A stretch of DNA of 64,000 nt. It comes from Chitinophagaceae bacterium T5-Br10_B2g13. GTDB lineage: Bacteria > Bacteroidota > Rhodothermia > Balneolales > Balneolaceae. Both the position numbers and the translations under genes were made by a program. A model generated the notes under the pieces. The model saw only the letters and a list, made by a program, of their open reading frames with translations. It searched no databases and was not told where the DNA came from. The stretch is from contig LKNA01000007.1 of assembly GCA_001564065.1 (NCBI GenBank), forward strand, positions 1 to 64,000, written 5' to 3'. Positions 8,163 through 16,362 of this stretch are shown in pieces (the stretch's first letter is position 1; every line of letters starts with the position of its first letter).

Positions 8163-9609
8163 AATGGTGGTGAGCTCCGGTTAATGAGTCCATCATCGGT
8201 TTGAACTTAAGCAGGGTTTCATTCCACTCTTTTTCGGGATCCGAATCGGATACGATTCCACAACCGGCGTAAAGTGTGGCGCGGTTTTCATGTAGCAGGG
8301 CACTGCGGATGGCCACGGCAAATTCACCGCATCCATTTAGGTTAAACCACCCGATAGGTGCAGCGTACCAACCTCTGTCCAATTGTTCTATTTCATTTAT
8401 GTGGGAAACTGCATCTTCTCTGGGGAACCCGCCAACAGCAGGTGTAGGATGGAGTTCGCGTATCAGATCGTGTATAATCACACCCTTCTTGATGGACGCG
8501 GAAATGGGTGTAAAGAGATGCTGAACATTCTTCAGTTTCTTGATCTGAGGTTTTTGAGGGTGGTTGATATTCTCACTCAGAGGCTCAAGATTTTCCTGAA
8601 TGGCTTTAACCACAAATTGATGCTCTTCCCGGTCTTTAGAACTGCTTAGAAGATCATTGGCCAGAATCTCGTCTTCCATGGCACTTCTTCCTCGAGAAGT
8701 ACTTCCAGCCAGCCCTTCTGTCATAAATACTTGATTTCTGAAAGATGCCAGGCGTTCCGGCGTTGCACCGATAAATGCAGTATCTGAATCTTTTTGAATC
8801 ATAAAGTTAAAGCATTCCGGATATCTCTGCCTTAACTGATGTGTAAGCAGCGTAAAAATTGGTTTGTGACGTGATTCCACTTCAACTGACCGCGCCAGAA
8901 CGATTTTTTCAAATTTCTGATCCGCAATCATATTGCGGGCTCTCTCAACTTTTTTAACCCACCGTTCTTTGTCTTCAGGAGATTGAAGAGTACAGAGAAT
9001 GGACGTTTTTGAAGTCTCCTTGATTCCCTGATTCTGTAGCTTACCTGAAAGATTTAAAAAATCGGTTATGCGACTGATGATCTCCTGGTAAATTTCATCA
9101 GGAGTGAAATTGTCCTTGTCAATGGAAAGAGTGAGCAGGTGCAATTTGCCATTCCGGATGATCATCCATTCGGGCAGTACAAACCTTGCACCTCCAAATT
9201 TTTTCCAAACCTTACCAACATTATGGTCAGAAAAAGAGTAGCCTCCTAAAAAAAGTGGCCCCGCCATGGAGTGCTTGATTGCAGTATAGGCGTCAATTTC
9301 CTCTTTCATAACCCGGGTTTGAGAAGAGATTTCAGAAAAACGGTCTCTACCCGTCGACTTTAATTCCCGGATACAGCCCGCAGCAGAGATAGAAATATCA
9401 TTTTCCGGATGATCCCAATAAAACTGCTGCTCGTACTCATTATTGATCTCGAGAGCTGCTAATGGGTCTATTGCGGCAATGGGAAGAGTAACTGACAGAA
9501 TGGGTTTGTCAGATTTCTCAACCTCTTTTAAAAAACCTGTAAATGACGGAGAGTCAAGTGCTTCGATAAACTCAGTCGGTGTTATGTGATCTGAATATGA
9601 GGTATTCAT
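8155..9609 (-). CDS. menF: Isochorismate synthase (MenF type)
   Basis: Converts chorismate to isochorismate, feeding MenD. The 484-residue protein carries the chorismate-binding fold in its C-terminal half: KIVLARSVEVE, NFMIQKDSDTAFIGATPERL, TEGLAGSTSRG, LLSSSKDREEHQFVV, the active-site HPTPAVGGFP, RGWYAAPIGW, FAVAIRSALL and YAGCGIVSDSDPEKEWNET. The N-terminal ~150 residues are less conserved, as is usual. It is the first gene of the men operon and overlaps menD by 8 bp. An inverted repeat lies 30-51 bp ahead of its ATG. DhbC/EntC-type isochorismate synthases of siderophore routes are similar, but the neighbours fix the pathway. Confidence 0.94.
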   Translation of the reverse strand: MNTSYSDHITPTEFIEALDSPSFTGFLKEVEKSDKPILSVTLPIAAIDPLAALEINNEYEQQFYWDHPENDISISAAGCIRELKSTGRDRFSEISSQTRVMKEEIDAYTAIKHSMAGPLFLGGYSFSDHNVGKVWKKFGGARFVLPEWMIIRNGKLHLLTLSIDKDNFTPDEIYQEIISRITDFLNLSGKLQNQGIKETSKTSILCTLQSPEDKERWVKKVERARNMIADQKFEKIVLARSVEVESRHKPIFTLLTHQLRQRYPECFNFMIQKDSDTAFIGATPERLASFRNQVFMTEGLAGSTSRGRSAMEDEILANDLLSSSKDREEHQFVVKAIQENLEPLSENINHPQKPQIKKLKNVQHLFTPISASIKKGVIIHDLIRELHPTPAVGGFPREDAVSHINEIEQLDRGWYAAPIGWFNLNGCGEFAVAIRSALLHENRATLYAGCGIVSDSDPEKEWNETLLKFKPMMDSLTGAHHHYE

Positions 9610-9638
9610 ATATATTCAATGCTCCAAATTCTTTCAAT

Positions 9639-9660
9639 ACTTTCAATATAAATTGAAAGT
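9639..9660. promoter_or_regulatory. Inverted repeat upstream of the men operon
   Basis: ACTTTCAAT and ATTGAAAGT form a 9-bp perfect inverted repeat around ATAA, 30-51 bp upstream of the menF start codon. CTTTCAATA is also repeated directly at 9631-9639 and 9640-9648. It could be an operator or a leader hairpin. Confidence 0.4.
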
Positions 9661-9796
9661 TTATCATTCCAAAACAGAAATTGTATCTATCTCATTGATA
9701 GACAGAGCAGTTGCGAAGCCTGAAGAATCAAGAATTTGGGTAAATTATTAAGGAAGAAGTGAGAAAATAAGCGGAATTACAGAATCAGCAATCTAT

Positions 9797-10072
9797 TTAT
9801 TCTGCGTCATCCTGTTGACCACTTTCGAAAGGATTTTGAATACCGTAATCTCCCGGGTTGTAGTCTGCGAGTTCAAAGTAGTATTCCCATGCCAGGCGGC
9901 TCTGGCCATTTTTTTCCACCCAGTTTGGATGGCTCTGTTTAATCAAGCCCACTACACGTTTTGCGTAGCGAATGCGTTCTTGATGATCATCTATTCTGGG
10001 AATTGCTGCAATCATCAGATCCAGGTTATATCCGCAGTCGTAGTCTTTTGGTTTGTCTTGTTCGAGAAACAT
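9797..10072 (-). CDS. DUF4290-like small protein
   Basis: A 91-residue soluble acidic protein. The segment DCGYNLDLMIAAIPRIDDHQERIRYAKRVVGLIKQSHPNW resembles the N-terminal core of DUF4290 proteins of Bacteroidota (a conserved Tyr/Asn-x-x-Met helix, then an acidic turn with ERxRxA and a hydrophobic helix), but this copy is much shorter than the usual family member of about 180-200 residues. The C-terminus is acidic (ESGQQDDAE). The gene follows the SpoIID/LytB gene on the minus strand after 5 bp, so the two are probably one transcript. Function is unknown. Confidence 0.7.
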   Translation of the reverse strand: MFLEQDKPKDYDCGYNLDLMIAAIPRIDDHQERIRYAKRVVGLIKQSHPNWVEKNGQSRLAWEYYFELADYNPGDYGIQNPFESGQQDDAE

Positions 10073-10077
10073 AGCGT

Positions 10078-11316
10078 TTAATTAGAGAGGGCTATTTTTT
10101 GTTCTTCAATGTTGTTCAAATCTACAATTTTTGTACCACTAAAGTAAAATGATAAAATGTCGGAGTAGTTCCACCCGGCTTTTGCAAAACCTTTGGCTCC
10201 CCATTGGCACATTCCCACGCCATGGCCGAGTCCGTTTCCTGATAAGTAAATTTGGTCGCCGGCTCTATGCAGATCGAAGAGAGTGCTTTTCAAAGTCATA
10301 CTCTCAAAGTGCCTGTTAATGATCAGTCTGAACTCATTCCCACCAAATGTAAGCTCGTTACTGAATCTGTCATAAAATTGAATCGTGCTAACTCTGCCTG
10401 AAGGATGAGTTTCAATGCTGAAATCTGTTGGCATAAAAGCATAACGGGCTTTTATGAACTCAAAAAGATCATCCGTTGAAAGCACAGTTTCCCACTCAAA
10501 ATGCGGAGAAATACTGCACATCTGACGGTCGTCTACGGGATTCAGATAGGGCAGATCATCCCCATCCCAAATTTCAATATTGTTGCCGGTTGTGCCGCCG
10601 CATGTGCTGGAAAAAGCGGTGAGGATAAGCTTATCACTCCAGGTTAAAATTTTCCCTGCAGTTGACATTGCCGCCTTTGCGTAGTCCGGGCGGCTGATCA
10701 GCTCACCTTTGTAAACCTGATTTTGCTCATGATCTTTCAGATGAAAACCGGGCCATGCACTTTTGTGTATGCTCCAAAGGGTGTAGGTTCTGGACACGAC
10801 GGCCTGGCTCTTAAGCGCGTCCATCTCTCTGAAATTCATCTCACTGCCAACCACAGAGGTTATGTAATCTTCAAGATCAACAAAGTTTATGATTTGTAAA
10901 CCGGATTGATTGTGATACTCCATACTCAAATCACCTCTATAGTAGCGGTTTGAAGTTTCCTGAGAAAAGAGCTGAATTAGCCCTCCCTGATTTTGAACAG
11001 TAATTTTTACTGAATATGCAGAAAAATTACCCAGCTTAAATGTGATGTGATCCGACCCAAAGTAGAGAAATGCAAATCCGTCACCCGGATTCAGAGTAAT
11101 TTCATGTTCATCCATTTGAAAAGTGAGCGGAGCGTCTTTTGCATTAATTCTAATCACATCCGGGCTTTCCCTTTCCAAAATCAAAACCCGAACCGTTTTG
11201 GCTTCTGTGAGATCAAGATAATTTTCAGTACTGTCTGACGCGCTCTCAACAAGTGTGTTGATAAAAAGCGGTCCAATCAGCAGAAGTAACAACAGAGTAA
11301 ATAAGTGCTGAGTCAT
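10078..11316 (-). CDS. SpoIID/LytB domain protein (putative lytic transglycosylase)
   Basis: A secreted 412-residue protein with an N-terminal hydrophobic signal. The SpoIID/LytB domain occupies about residues 115-400. Visible hallmarks are RYYRGDLSM, FVDLEDYITSVVGSEM (Glu159 aligns with the catalytic Glu of SpoIID), ALKSQAVVSRTYTL, DHEQNQVYKGE, the conserved FSSTCGGTTGN, and the C-terminal GNGLGHGVGMCQWGAKGFAKAG. SpoIID of Bacillus cleaves denuded glycan strands during engulfment; in Gram-negative bacteria the domain is found in envelope remodelling proteins. It is transcribed ahead of the DUF4290-like gene and is divergent from the cystathionine beta-synthase gene. Confidence 0.9.
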   Translation of the reverse strand: MTQHLFTLLLLLLIGPLFINTLVESASDSTENYLDLTEAKTVRVLILERESPDVIRINAKDAPLTFQMDEHEITLNPGDGFAFLYFGSDHITFKLGNFSAYSVKITVQNQGGLIQLFSQETSNRYYRGDLSMEYHNQSGLQIINFVDLEDYITSVVGSEMNFREMDALKSQAVVSRTYTLWSIHKSAWPGFHLKDHEQNQVYKGELISRPDYAKAAMSTAGKILTWSDKLILTAFSSTCGGTTGNNIEIWDGDDLPYLNPVDDRQMCSISPHFEWETVLSTDDLFEFIKARYAFMPTDFSIETHPSGRVSTIQFYDRFSNELTFGGNEFRLIINRHFESMTLKSTLFDLHRAGDQIYLSGNGLGHGVGMCQWGAKGFAKAGWNYSDILSFYFSGTKIVDLNNIEEQKIALSN

Positions 11317-11419
11317 GAGTGATTCAGGCTCCGATCCGGTAGATGATTGATTATAATTTCGGCATCAAAAATTACTATATTTTGCGCAAAAGTTTATCAG
11401 TTCAAAGAGATTATATAAA

Positions 11420-12406
11420 ATGATTCATAATTCAATTATTGACGCTATTGGAAATACCCCGCTTGTAAAGTTAAGCAGCGTTACAGATGGGCTTAAACTA
11501 ACGGTTGCTGCAAAAGTGGAGTATCTCAATCCGGGGCAAAGCATTAAAGACCGCATTGCGCTTAAGATGATTGACGATGCCGAGGAACAAGGGTTGATCA
11601 AACCGGGAGGAACCATTATTGAAGGTACTTCCGGAAATACAGGAATGGGCCTGGCTTTAGTAGCGGCTGTTCGTGGTTATAAGTGCATATTCACAACCAC
11701 AGATAAACAGAGCCAGGAGAAGGTTGATCTGCTGAGAGCTCTGGGAGCCGAAGTAAAAGTGTGTCCTACCAATGTTGAACCGGATGACCCGCAAAGCTAC
11801 TACTCTGTAGCAAAGCGGCTGAGTGAAGAGATTCCAAACTCGTACTATCCAAATCAGTATGATAACCTGAGCAACCGAAAAGCTCATTACGAGACTACAG
11901 GACCGGAAATCTGGGGGCAAACTGAAGGCAAGGTTACTCACTACGTAGCCGGTATGGGAACAGGAGGCACGGTTACCGGTACGGCTCAATACCTGAAAGA
12001 GCAGAACCCCGATGTGAAAGTAGTAGGTGTTGACAGTGTCGGCTCTGTCTATAAAAAATACTTTGAAACGGGTGAGTTTGATAAAAGTGAAGTAAAGCCG
12101 TATCTGACGGAAGGAATTGGAGAAGATATCATTCCAAAAAATGTAGATCGGGAACTGCTTGATGCTGTTGTACAGGTTGGTGATAAGGATGCATTTCAGA
12201 TGACTCGCCGACTTGCAAAAGAGGAGGGACTTTTCATTGGCGGTTCCTGCGGTGCAGCTGTGTACGGTGCATTGCAGTATGCTCGTGAAAACAAGCTGGG
12301 AGAAAATGACCTGATGGTTGTGATTCTGCCCGATAGCGGAACCCGCTACACATCCAAAATCTACAATGATGACTGGATGCGGGAGCACGGTTTTTTGGAA
12401 GAGTAA
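11420..12406 (+). CDS. Cystathionine beta-synthase, catalytic core only
   Basis: PLP enzyme that condenses serine with homocysteine to cystathionine (transsulfuration). The 328 residues contain the PLP lysine Lys43 in NPGQSIKDRIA, the substrate loop EGTSGNTGMGLAL, the phosphate-binding GMGTGGTVTG, EGIGEDIIP, and the C-terminal PDSGTRYTSKIYNDDWM. The strings LRALGAEVKVCPTNV, YDNLSNRKAHYETTGPEI and NDDWMREHGFLEE match the CBS branch better than CysK/CysM. The two C-terminal CBS regulatory domains and the N-terminal heme domain of animal CBS are absent. O-acetylserine sulfhydrylase is the alternative. It starts 103 bp from the divergent SpoIID gene. Confidence 0.88.
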   Translation: MIHNSIIDAIGNTPLVKLSSVTDGLKLTVAAKVEYLNPGQSIKDRIALKMIDDAEEQGLIKPGGTIIEGTSGNTGMGLALVAAVRGYKCIFTTTDKQSQEKVDLLRALGAEVKVCPTNVEPDDPQSYYSVAKRLSEEIPNSYYPNQYDNLSNRKAHYETTGPEIWGQTEGKVTHYVAGMGTGGTVTGTAQYLKEQNPDVKVVGVDSVGSVYKKYFETGEFDKSEVKPYLTEGIGEDIIPKNVDRELLDAVVQVGDKDAFQMTRRLAKEEGLFIGGSCGAAVYGALQYARENKLGENDLMVVILPDSGTRYTSKIYNDDWMREHGFLEE

Positions 12407-12446
12407 TTTCTTGAAAAGTACCTTCTATAAATCTGATTGAGAGAGA

Positions 12447-13613
12447 ATGAAAACTGTTTGGATAACTCTATTTATCACAATTACTACTATAGTTTCCGGG
12501 TGCACACCCGGAAGCGATAGTCAATTAGATATTGAGGTTATTTCTTTAGAGCGACCTGATTCGGAAAACCTTGATGGAGAAGAGATCAGGTTTATACCTG
12601 CTGTTGAATTTCACGATAGCCTCTTCATAGAAGTAATTCCATCCATTGATATTGATCGGCATGGAAATCTGTATGTGGCTGCAGAGCGGCATCGAATAAG
12701 GTCGGTATATCAATATTCACCTGAGGGGGAGCTACTTGATACACTAGGTCTATTTGGCAATAAGCCCGGTGAATTTGAAAGTATTCGGGAAATACAAATC
12801 ATCGGAGATTCACTTTTTGTTTTTGATGATGTGCTGCATCGTGCAACTCAATTTGATGTTACAGAAAATCGTCTGTTAGCGGTTTCGGAGTATGAAAGAG
12901 TTGAGGTTCATGTAGATGATGAAACTGTTGAGTTTCATCCTGTACCATTACGGCGGTGGGGAAGTGGCCGGTACCTGATGGAACTGCAAGACAGACGAAA
13001 TCCCGCAATTTTTACCAACAGTTTTCAATTCTACCGTTTAGCAGATAGTGAAGGCGGAATTGAAGATGCCGATCTTTTTGAGCTGCAGTCTGAACGGATG
13101 CTGATTGGGGATCTCGCCGGTCGCCCATCGGCTTTTCAACTACCCTATCCGGAAAGGTCACTTTTAACGCGAAGCAATAGCGGTGTTTTTTATACGGCTT
13201 GGACTGAAGAATTTGAGATTACGGAGCGAGATTCCACAGGTTCAGTCCGCAAAGTGTTTACATTTCCTTACGATAGAGCCCCGCTTGATGCAGAAGGAAT
13301 GATAAGGGAACAGTACAGTCACAATCGCCAGCTTCAATTAACCCGCCAGAGTGCCGTGTACCCAAATGAGTGGCCGGCAATTTATACAATGTTTACAGAT
13401 GACCGGAATAATCTTTGGGTAGCACTCATTCCGGAAGATGAATCCAAATTTGAATGGTGGATAATCGATCCATCAAACGAGCAGGGAACGGTTCTTCAGA
13501 TATTTGACTGGCCCCGATCCAGTATTTTCCGAATGGCCGTTAATGGTAGGGTATATGCCGTTGAATCGGATGATGACGGTTTCAAAAAAGTAAACAGCTA
13601 CTCCTACCGGTAA
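12447..13613 (+). CDS. Lipoprotein with a predicted six-bladed beta-propeller
   Basis: 388 residues. The signal ends at a lipobox, IVSGC, with Cys19. The rest is beta-rich with repeated blade-like motifs: IPSIDIDRHGNLYVAA, YSPEGELLDTLGLFGNKPGEFESIREIQIIGDSLFVFDD, and WPAIYTMFTDDRNNLWVAL. This is the pattern of the NHL-like six-bladed propeller lipoproteins common in Bacteroidota. GAGAGA just ahead of the ATG is a plausible ribosome site. It follows the CBS gene by 40 bp and is convergent with mtnA, 8 bp from its stop. No ligand can be assigned. Confidence 0.8.
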   Translation: MKTVWITLFITITTIVSGCTPGSDSQLDIEVISLERPDSENLDGEEIRFIPAVEFHDSLFIEVIPSIDIDRHGNLYVAAERHRIRSVYQYSPEGELLDTLGLFGNKPGEFESIREIQIIGDSLFVFDDVLHRATQFDVTENRLLAVSEYERVEVHVDDETVEFHPVPLRRWGSGRYLMELQDRRNPAIFTNSFQFYRLADSEGGIEDADLFELQSERMLIGDLAGRPSAFQLPYPERSLLTRSNSGVFYTAWTEEFEITERDSTGSVRKVFTFPYDRAPLDAEGMIREQYSHNRQLQLTRQSAVYPNEWPAIYTMFTDDRNNLWVALIPEDESKFEWWIIDPSNEQGTVLQIFDWPRSSIFRMAVNGRVYAVESDDDGFKKVNSYSYR

Positions 13614-13621
13614 CCGTAGAA

Positions 13622-14671
13622 CTATCCGAATAGCTTTTCAAAATTGGTTTTAAAATTGGGTTTAATCACGCCTTTTTCTGTGATGATTGCCGAAATCAAA
13701 TGATTTGGCGTTACATCAAAGGCGGGGTTGTAAACATCTGTTTTATCCGGTGCAGTCTGTTTATTTCCGAAATTTGTGACTTCATTAGCGTCTCTCTCTT
13801 CAATCTCAATTTCACTTCCAGTCTCAAGGTCCATGTCAATTGTGGAGTAGGGTGCAGCCACGTAGAACGGTATGTTATGGGCATCGGCTAAAACAGCAAG
13901 GGAGTACGTTCCGATTTTATTGGCTGTATCTCCGTTTTTCGTAATTCGATCGGCTCCGAGTATTACTAGGTCTACTTTACCCTGCTGCATTAAAAATGCT
14001 GCTGCTGAATCAACATTTAGCTTAAATGGGATCTCCGCTTTTTGAAGTTCCCAAGCGGTGAGCCTGGAACCCTGCAGCAGCGGACGTGTTTCATCAACCC
14101 AAACCTGTTTCAACTTTCCGGCGTGATGGGCGTGTAGAATCACGGAAAATGCTGTTCCAAATTCACCTGTTGCCAGCCCGCCGGTGTTGCAATGGGTTAA
14201 AATTTTTGCATTCTCGGGGATTAGTTCACCCCCATGCTCACCGATCGATTTGCAAAGTCTTCGGTCTTCATTGTGGATTGTGATCGCTGTGTCTAAAACG
14301 ATCTCTTTAATTTCTTCAATCGGCTTCTCTTTTGCAGCATAGATTGTAGCCATAAGGCGCTTGAGTGCCCATGAAAGATTTACCGCAGTGGGGCGCGCAG
14401 AGTTAAGATATTCCGCCAGCCGATCCGCTTCACTGTAAAGGGTATCGAAGCTTCCCTCATTCAGATCTTTAACTCCAAGATAGAGACCATACGCTCCGGT
14501 AATGCCGATGGCCGGGGCTCCACGCACCTTCATCTTTTTAATGGCGTCCCAGACCTGACCGGCGGTATTGAGATCTACATAGACTTCTCGTTCCGGTAAA
14601 AATGTCTGATCGATAATGGTTACGCGGTCGTCGTTCCATGTAATCGACTGGAAAGGCGGTTTAAAATCCAT
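13622..14671 (-). CDS. mtnA: S-methyl-5-thioribose-1-phosphate isomerase MtnA
   Basis: Isomerises methylthioribose 1-phosphate to methylthioribulose 1-phosphate in the methionine salvage pathway. The 349-residue protein has all family blocks: KMKVRGAPAIGITGAYGL, the RPTAVNLSWAL segment, the catalytic Cys in ILTHCNTGGLATGEFGTA, ETRPLLQGSRLTAWEL, the catalytic Asp in LGADRITKNGDTANKIGTYSLA, and NPAFDVTPNHLISAIITEKG. Its distant relatives, eIF2B alpha and ribose-1,5-bisphosphate isomerase, lack this exact set. No other mtn gene is adjacent. Confidence 0.95.
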   Translation of the reverse strand: MDFKPPFQSITWNDDRVTIIDQTFLPEREVYVDLNTAGQVWDAIKKMKVRGAPAIGITGAYGLYLGVKDLNEGSFDTLYSEADRLAEYLNSARPTAVNLSWALKRLMATIYAAKEKPIEEIKEIVLDTAITIHNEDRRLCKSIGEHGGELIPENAKILTHCNTGGLATGEFGTAFSVILHAHHAGKLKQVWVDETRPLLQGSRLTAWELQKAEIPFKLNVDSAAAFLMQQGKVDLVILGADRITKNGDTANKIGTYSLAVLADAHNIPFYVAAPYSTIDMDLETGSEIEIEERDANEVTNFGNKQTAPDKTDVYNPAFDVTPNHLISAIITEKGVIKPNFKTNFEKLFG

Positions 14672-14783
14672 AAAAGGGTATTTTTTGAGATAAATTTTTC
14701 ATTCAAATATAGTAAAAAGGAAAGAGCATATCGTCAGAACAAAATAGATATAAATACCCATTGCCAGGGCATAGGGGTTTCCC

Positions 14784-14809
14784 TGATGCGCCACTAGTGG
14801 CAGGCATCA
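14784..14809. other. Stem-loop in the leader of the DUF2892 gene
   Basis: TGATGC...GCATCA encloses a 12-bp palindrome, GCCACTAGTGGC (14790-14801), giving an 11-bp stem with a small bulge. A second small hairpin, TAGGCA-TG-TGCCTA, lies at 14824-14837. No T tract follows. Role unknown: it may be a mtnA promoter element, an attenuator or a degenerate repeat. Confidence 0.4.
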
Positions 14810-14958
14810 TAATGCGATCAGGATAGGCATGTGCCTACAATATCAGAATGATTCTTATCATGATTGCAGATACAAGAAGAGACAATGATGAAGCCAAAAA
14901 TCGAAAGATTTGAAATTTCGTCAATCCGTTAATTATTAAAATTTGAGAGGTTGACATT

Positions 14959-15165
14959 ATGATTTTAAAGAAGAATGTAGGATACATCGATTCAATTATT
15001 CGAGTGATTGTTGGAGCTCTGATAGTTGGTTTAGGTTTATACTTCGACAGCTACTGGGGATTTATAGGATTAATTCCTGTTTTCTCAGGTGCCGTTTCGT
15101 TCTGCCCGATATACCGGTTGCTGAACATGGAAACCACAAAGCCAAATATAGAAAGAGCAAATTGA
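14959..15165 (+). CDS. DUF2892 (YgaP-type) small membrane protein
   Basis: A 68-residue protein with two hydrophobic helices. The KNVGYIDSIIRVIVGALIVGLGLYF start and the WGFIGLIPVFSGAVSFCPIYRLLNM end are the DUF2892 pattern, which is the transmembrane module that in E. coli YgaP is fused to a rhodanese domain. The Cys-Pro pair in FCPIY is conserved in the family. GAGAGG lies 10 bp ahead of the ATG. The gene stands alone and is followed by a strong terminator. Members are often tied to sulfur metabolism, but nothing adjacent supports that here. Confidence 0.88.
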   Translation: MILKKNVGYIDSIIRVIVGALIVGLGLYFDSYWGFIGLIPVFSGAVSFCPIYRLLNMETTKPNIERAN

Positions 15166-15242
15166 GTTTTGTTTGATTGACAAATGCTTACACAATGATG
15201 CAGAAACACACATCTGCTATCATATCTGTCGAGATAGGTTAG

Positions 15243-15280
15243 GAGCCGGCTTTTTGATAAAAAGCCGGCTCTTCTTTTTT
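15243..15280 (+). terminator. Intrinsic terminator after the DUF2892 gene
   Basis: Perfect 13-bp stem with left arm GAGCCGGCTTTTT, 3-nt loop GAT and its mirror, followed by TTCTTTTTT. It begins 78 bp after the stop at 15165 and ends 35 bp before the next start. Confidence 0.92.
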
Positions 15281-15315
15281 ATTGATTTAGTACATTTTAT
15301 AGGTCATATTCCCAC

Positions 15316-16326
15316 ATGGCACTTCGACTTATTCAAATTATTACCCCCGAAAATTTTGATCCCGTTGACGGAATTATCGATGAGGAAGATGTAATAGAGC
15401 AGTGGATCGACGATTCAGTTTCAGGCAGAACGACAATCCATATTCTGGCTGATGTAGAGCTGACGGAGAAAATTCTGGAAGATATAGACAAAAGCCTTGG
15501 TCACCGCGACGATTACCGGGTGATTCTGCTGCCCGTATCAGCTACTATTCCTCGACAGGAACCAAAAGAGGAGAAGGAGGAAGAGAAAAAAGAGAGTAAA
15601 CCCGATGGCGAAGAAAAAAGGGTGAAACGCATTTCCAGGGATGAGCTCTATGAAGAGATTAAACAGGTGGTAGACAGCTCCTGGGTCTATTTTGTGTTAA
15701 TCGCACTCTCTTGTGTGGTAGCCGCCAATGGCTTAATTCGTGACAGCGGTGCAATGGTTATCGGAGCGATGGTAATTGCTCCTATACTGGGGCCAAATGT
15801 AGGACTTTCACTTGCCACAACACTGGGAGATAAAGCGCTGATGGTTCGCTCACTGAAATCCATTTTCTATGGTTTTTCCCTGGGTATGGTTTTGTCTGTT
15901 TTGATGGGATTTATGATTCAAATCGATCCCGATGTTTATGAAATTTCATCCCGAACAGTTGTAAGCTTTGCGGATATCGCCCTGGGACTTGCTGCCGGGG
16001 TTGCAGGATGTCTTTCGTTTACCAGGGGAATTTCGGCAGCTGTTATTGGAGTAATGGTGGCGGTTGCACTTCTGCCGCCTATGGTTGCTACCGGACTTCT
16101 ACTGGGCAGCGGGATGCTGGATCTGGCATTTGGAGCAGGTATCTTAACAATCACCTACATTATCTGTGTGAATCTGGCCGGAGTTGTTACCTTTTTGCTT
16201 CAGGGAATTAAGCCTAAAAGTTTCAGGGAGAGAAGGGAAGGAGAGGAGCTGAGCCGGTATGCAATTATCATATGGGTATCACTGCTCATCGGGCTTGCCG
16301 TAATTATTTACACACAATTCATGTAA
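15316..16326 (+). CDS. DUF389 (TIGR00341-type) integral membrane protein
   Basis: 336 residues. An N-terminal cytosolic part of about 125 residues, with a charged low-complexity stretch rich in Lys and Glu near 80-105, precedes a DUF389 membrane domain of about six helices. Family marks are SSWVYFVLIALSCVVAANGLIRDSGAMVIGAMVIAP, with the Gly/Ala-rich IAPILGPNVGLSLA, and AAVIGVMVAVALLPPMVATGLLLG. The biochemical role of the family is not established. It is convergent with the RNase D gene, 36 bp apart. Confidence 0.88.
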   Translation: MALRLIQIITPENFDPVDGIIDEEDVIEQWIDDSVSGRTTIHILADVELTEKILEDIDKSLGHRDDYRVILLPVSATIPRQEPKEEKEEEKKESKPDGEEKRVKRISRDELYEEIKQVVDSSWVYFVLIALSCVVAANGLIRDSGAMVIGAMVIAPILGPNVGLSLATTLGDKALMVRSLKSIFYGFSLGMVLSVLMGFMIQIDPDVYEISSRTVVSFADIALGLAAGVAGCLSFTRGISAAVIGVMVAVALLPPMVATGLLLGSGMLDLAFGAGILTITYIICVNLAGVVTFLLQGIKPKSFRERREGEELSRYAIIIWVSLLIGLAVIIYTQFM

Positions 16327-16362
16327 ATTGATGCTTTTACGATAGGCTTTGACAGTGCAGGT

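Noticed and set aside
11657-12388. Long minus-strand open frame of 243 codons
   Set aside because: Lies wholly inside the cystathionine beta-synthase gene on the other strand; its translation has no domain pattern and biased low-complexity runs, so it is a shadow.
15173-15394. Plus-strand open frame of 73 codons
   Set aside because: Runs through the perfect 15243-15280 terminator and into the DUF389 gene in another frame; not credible as a gene.
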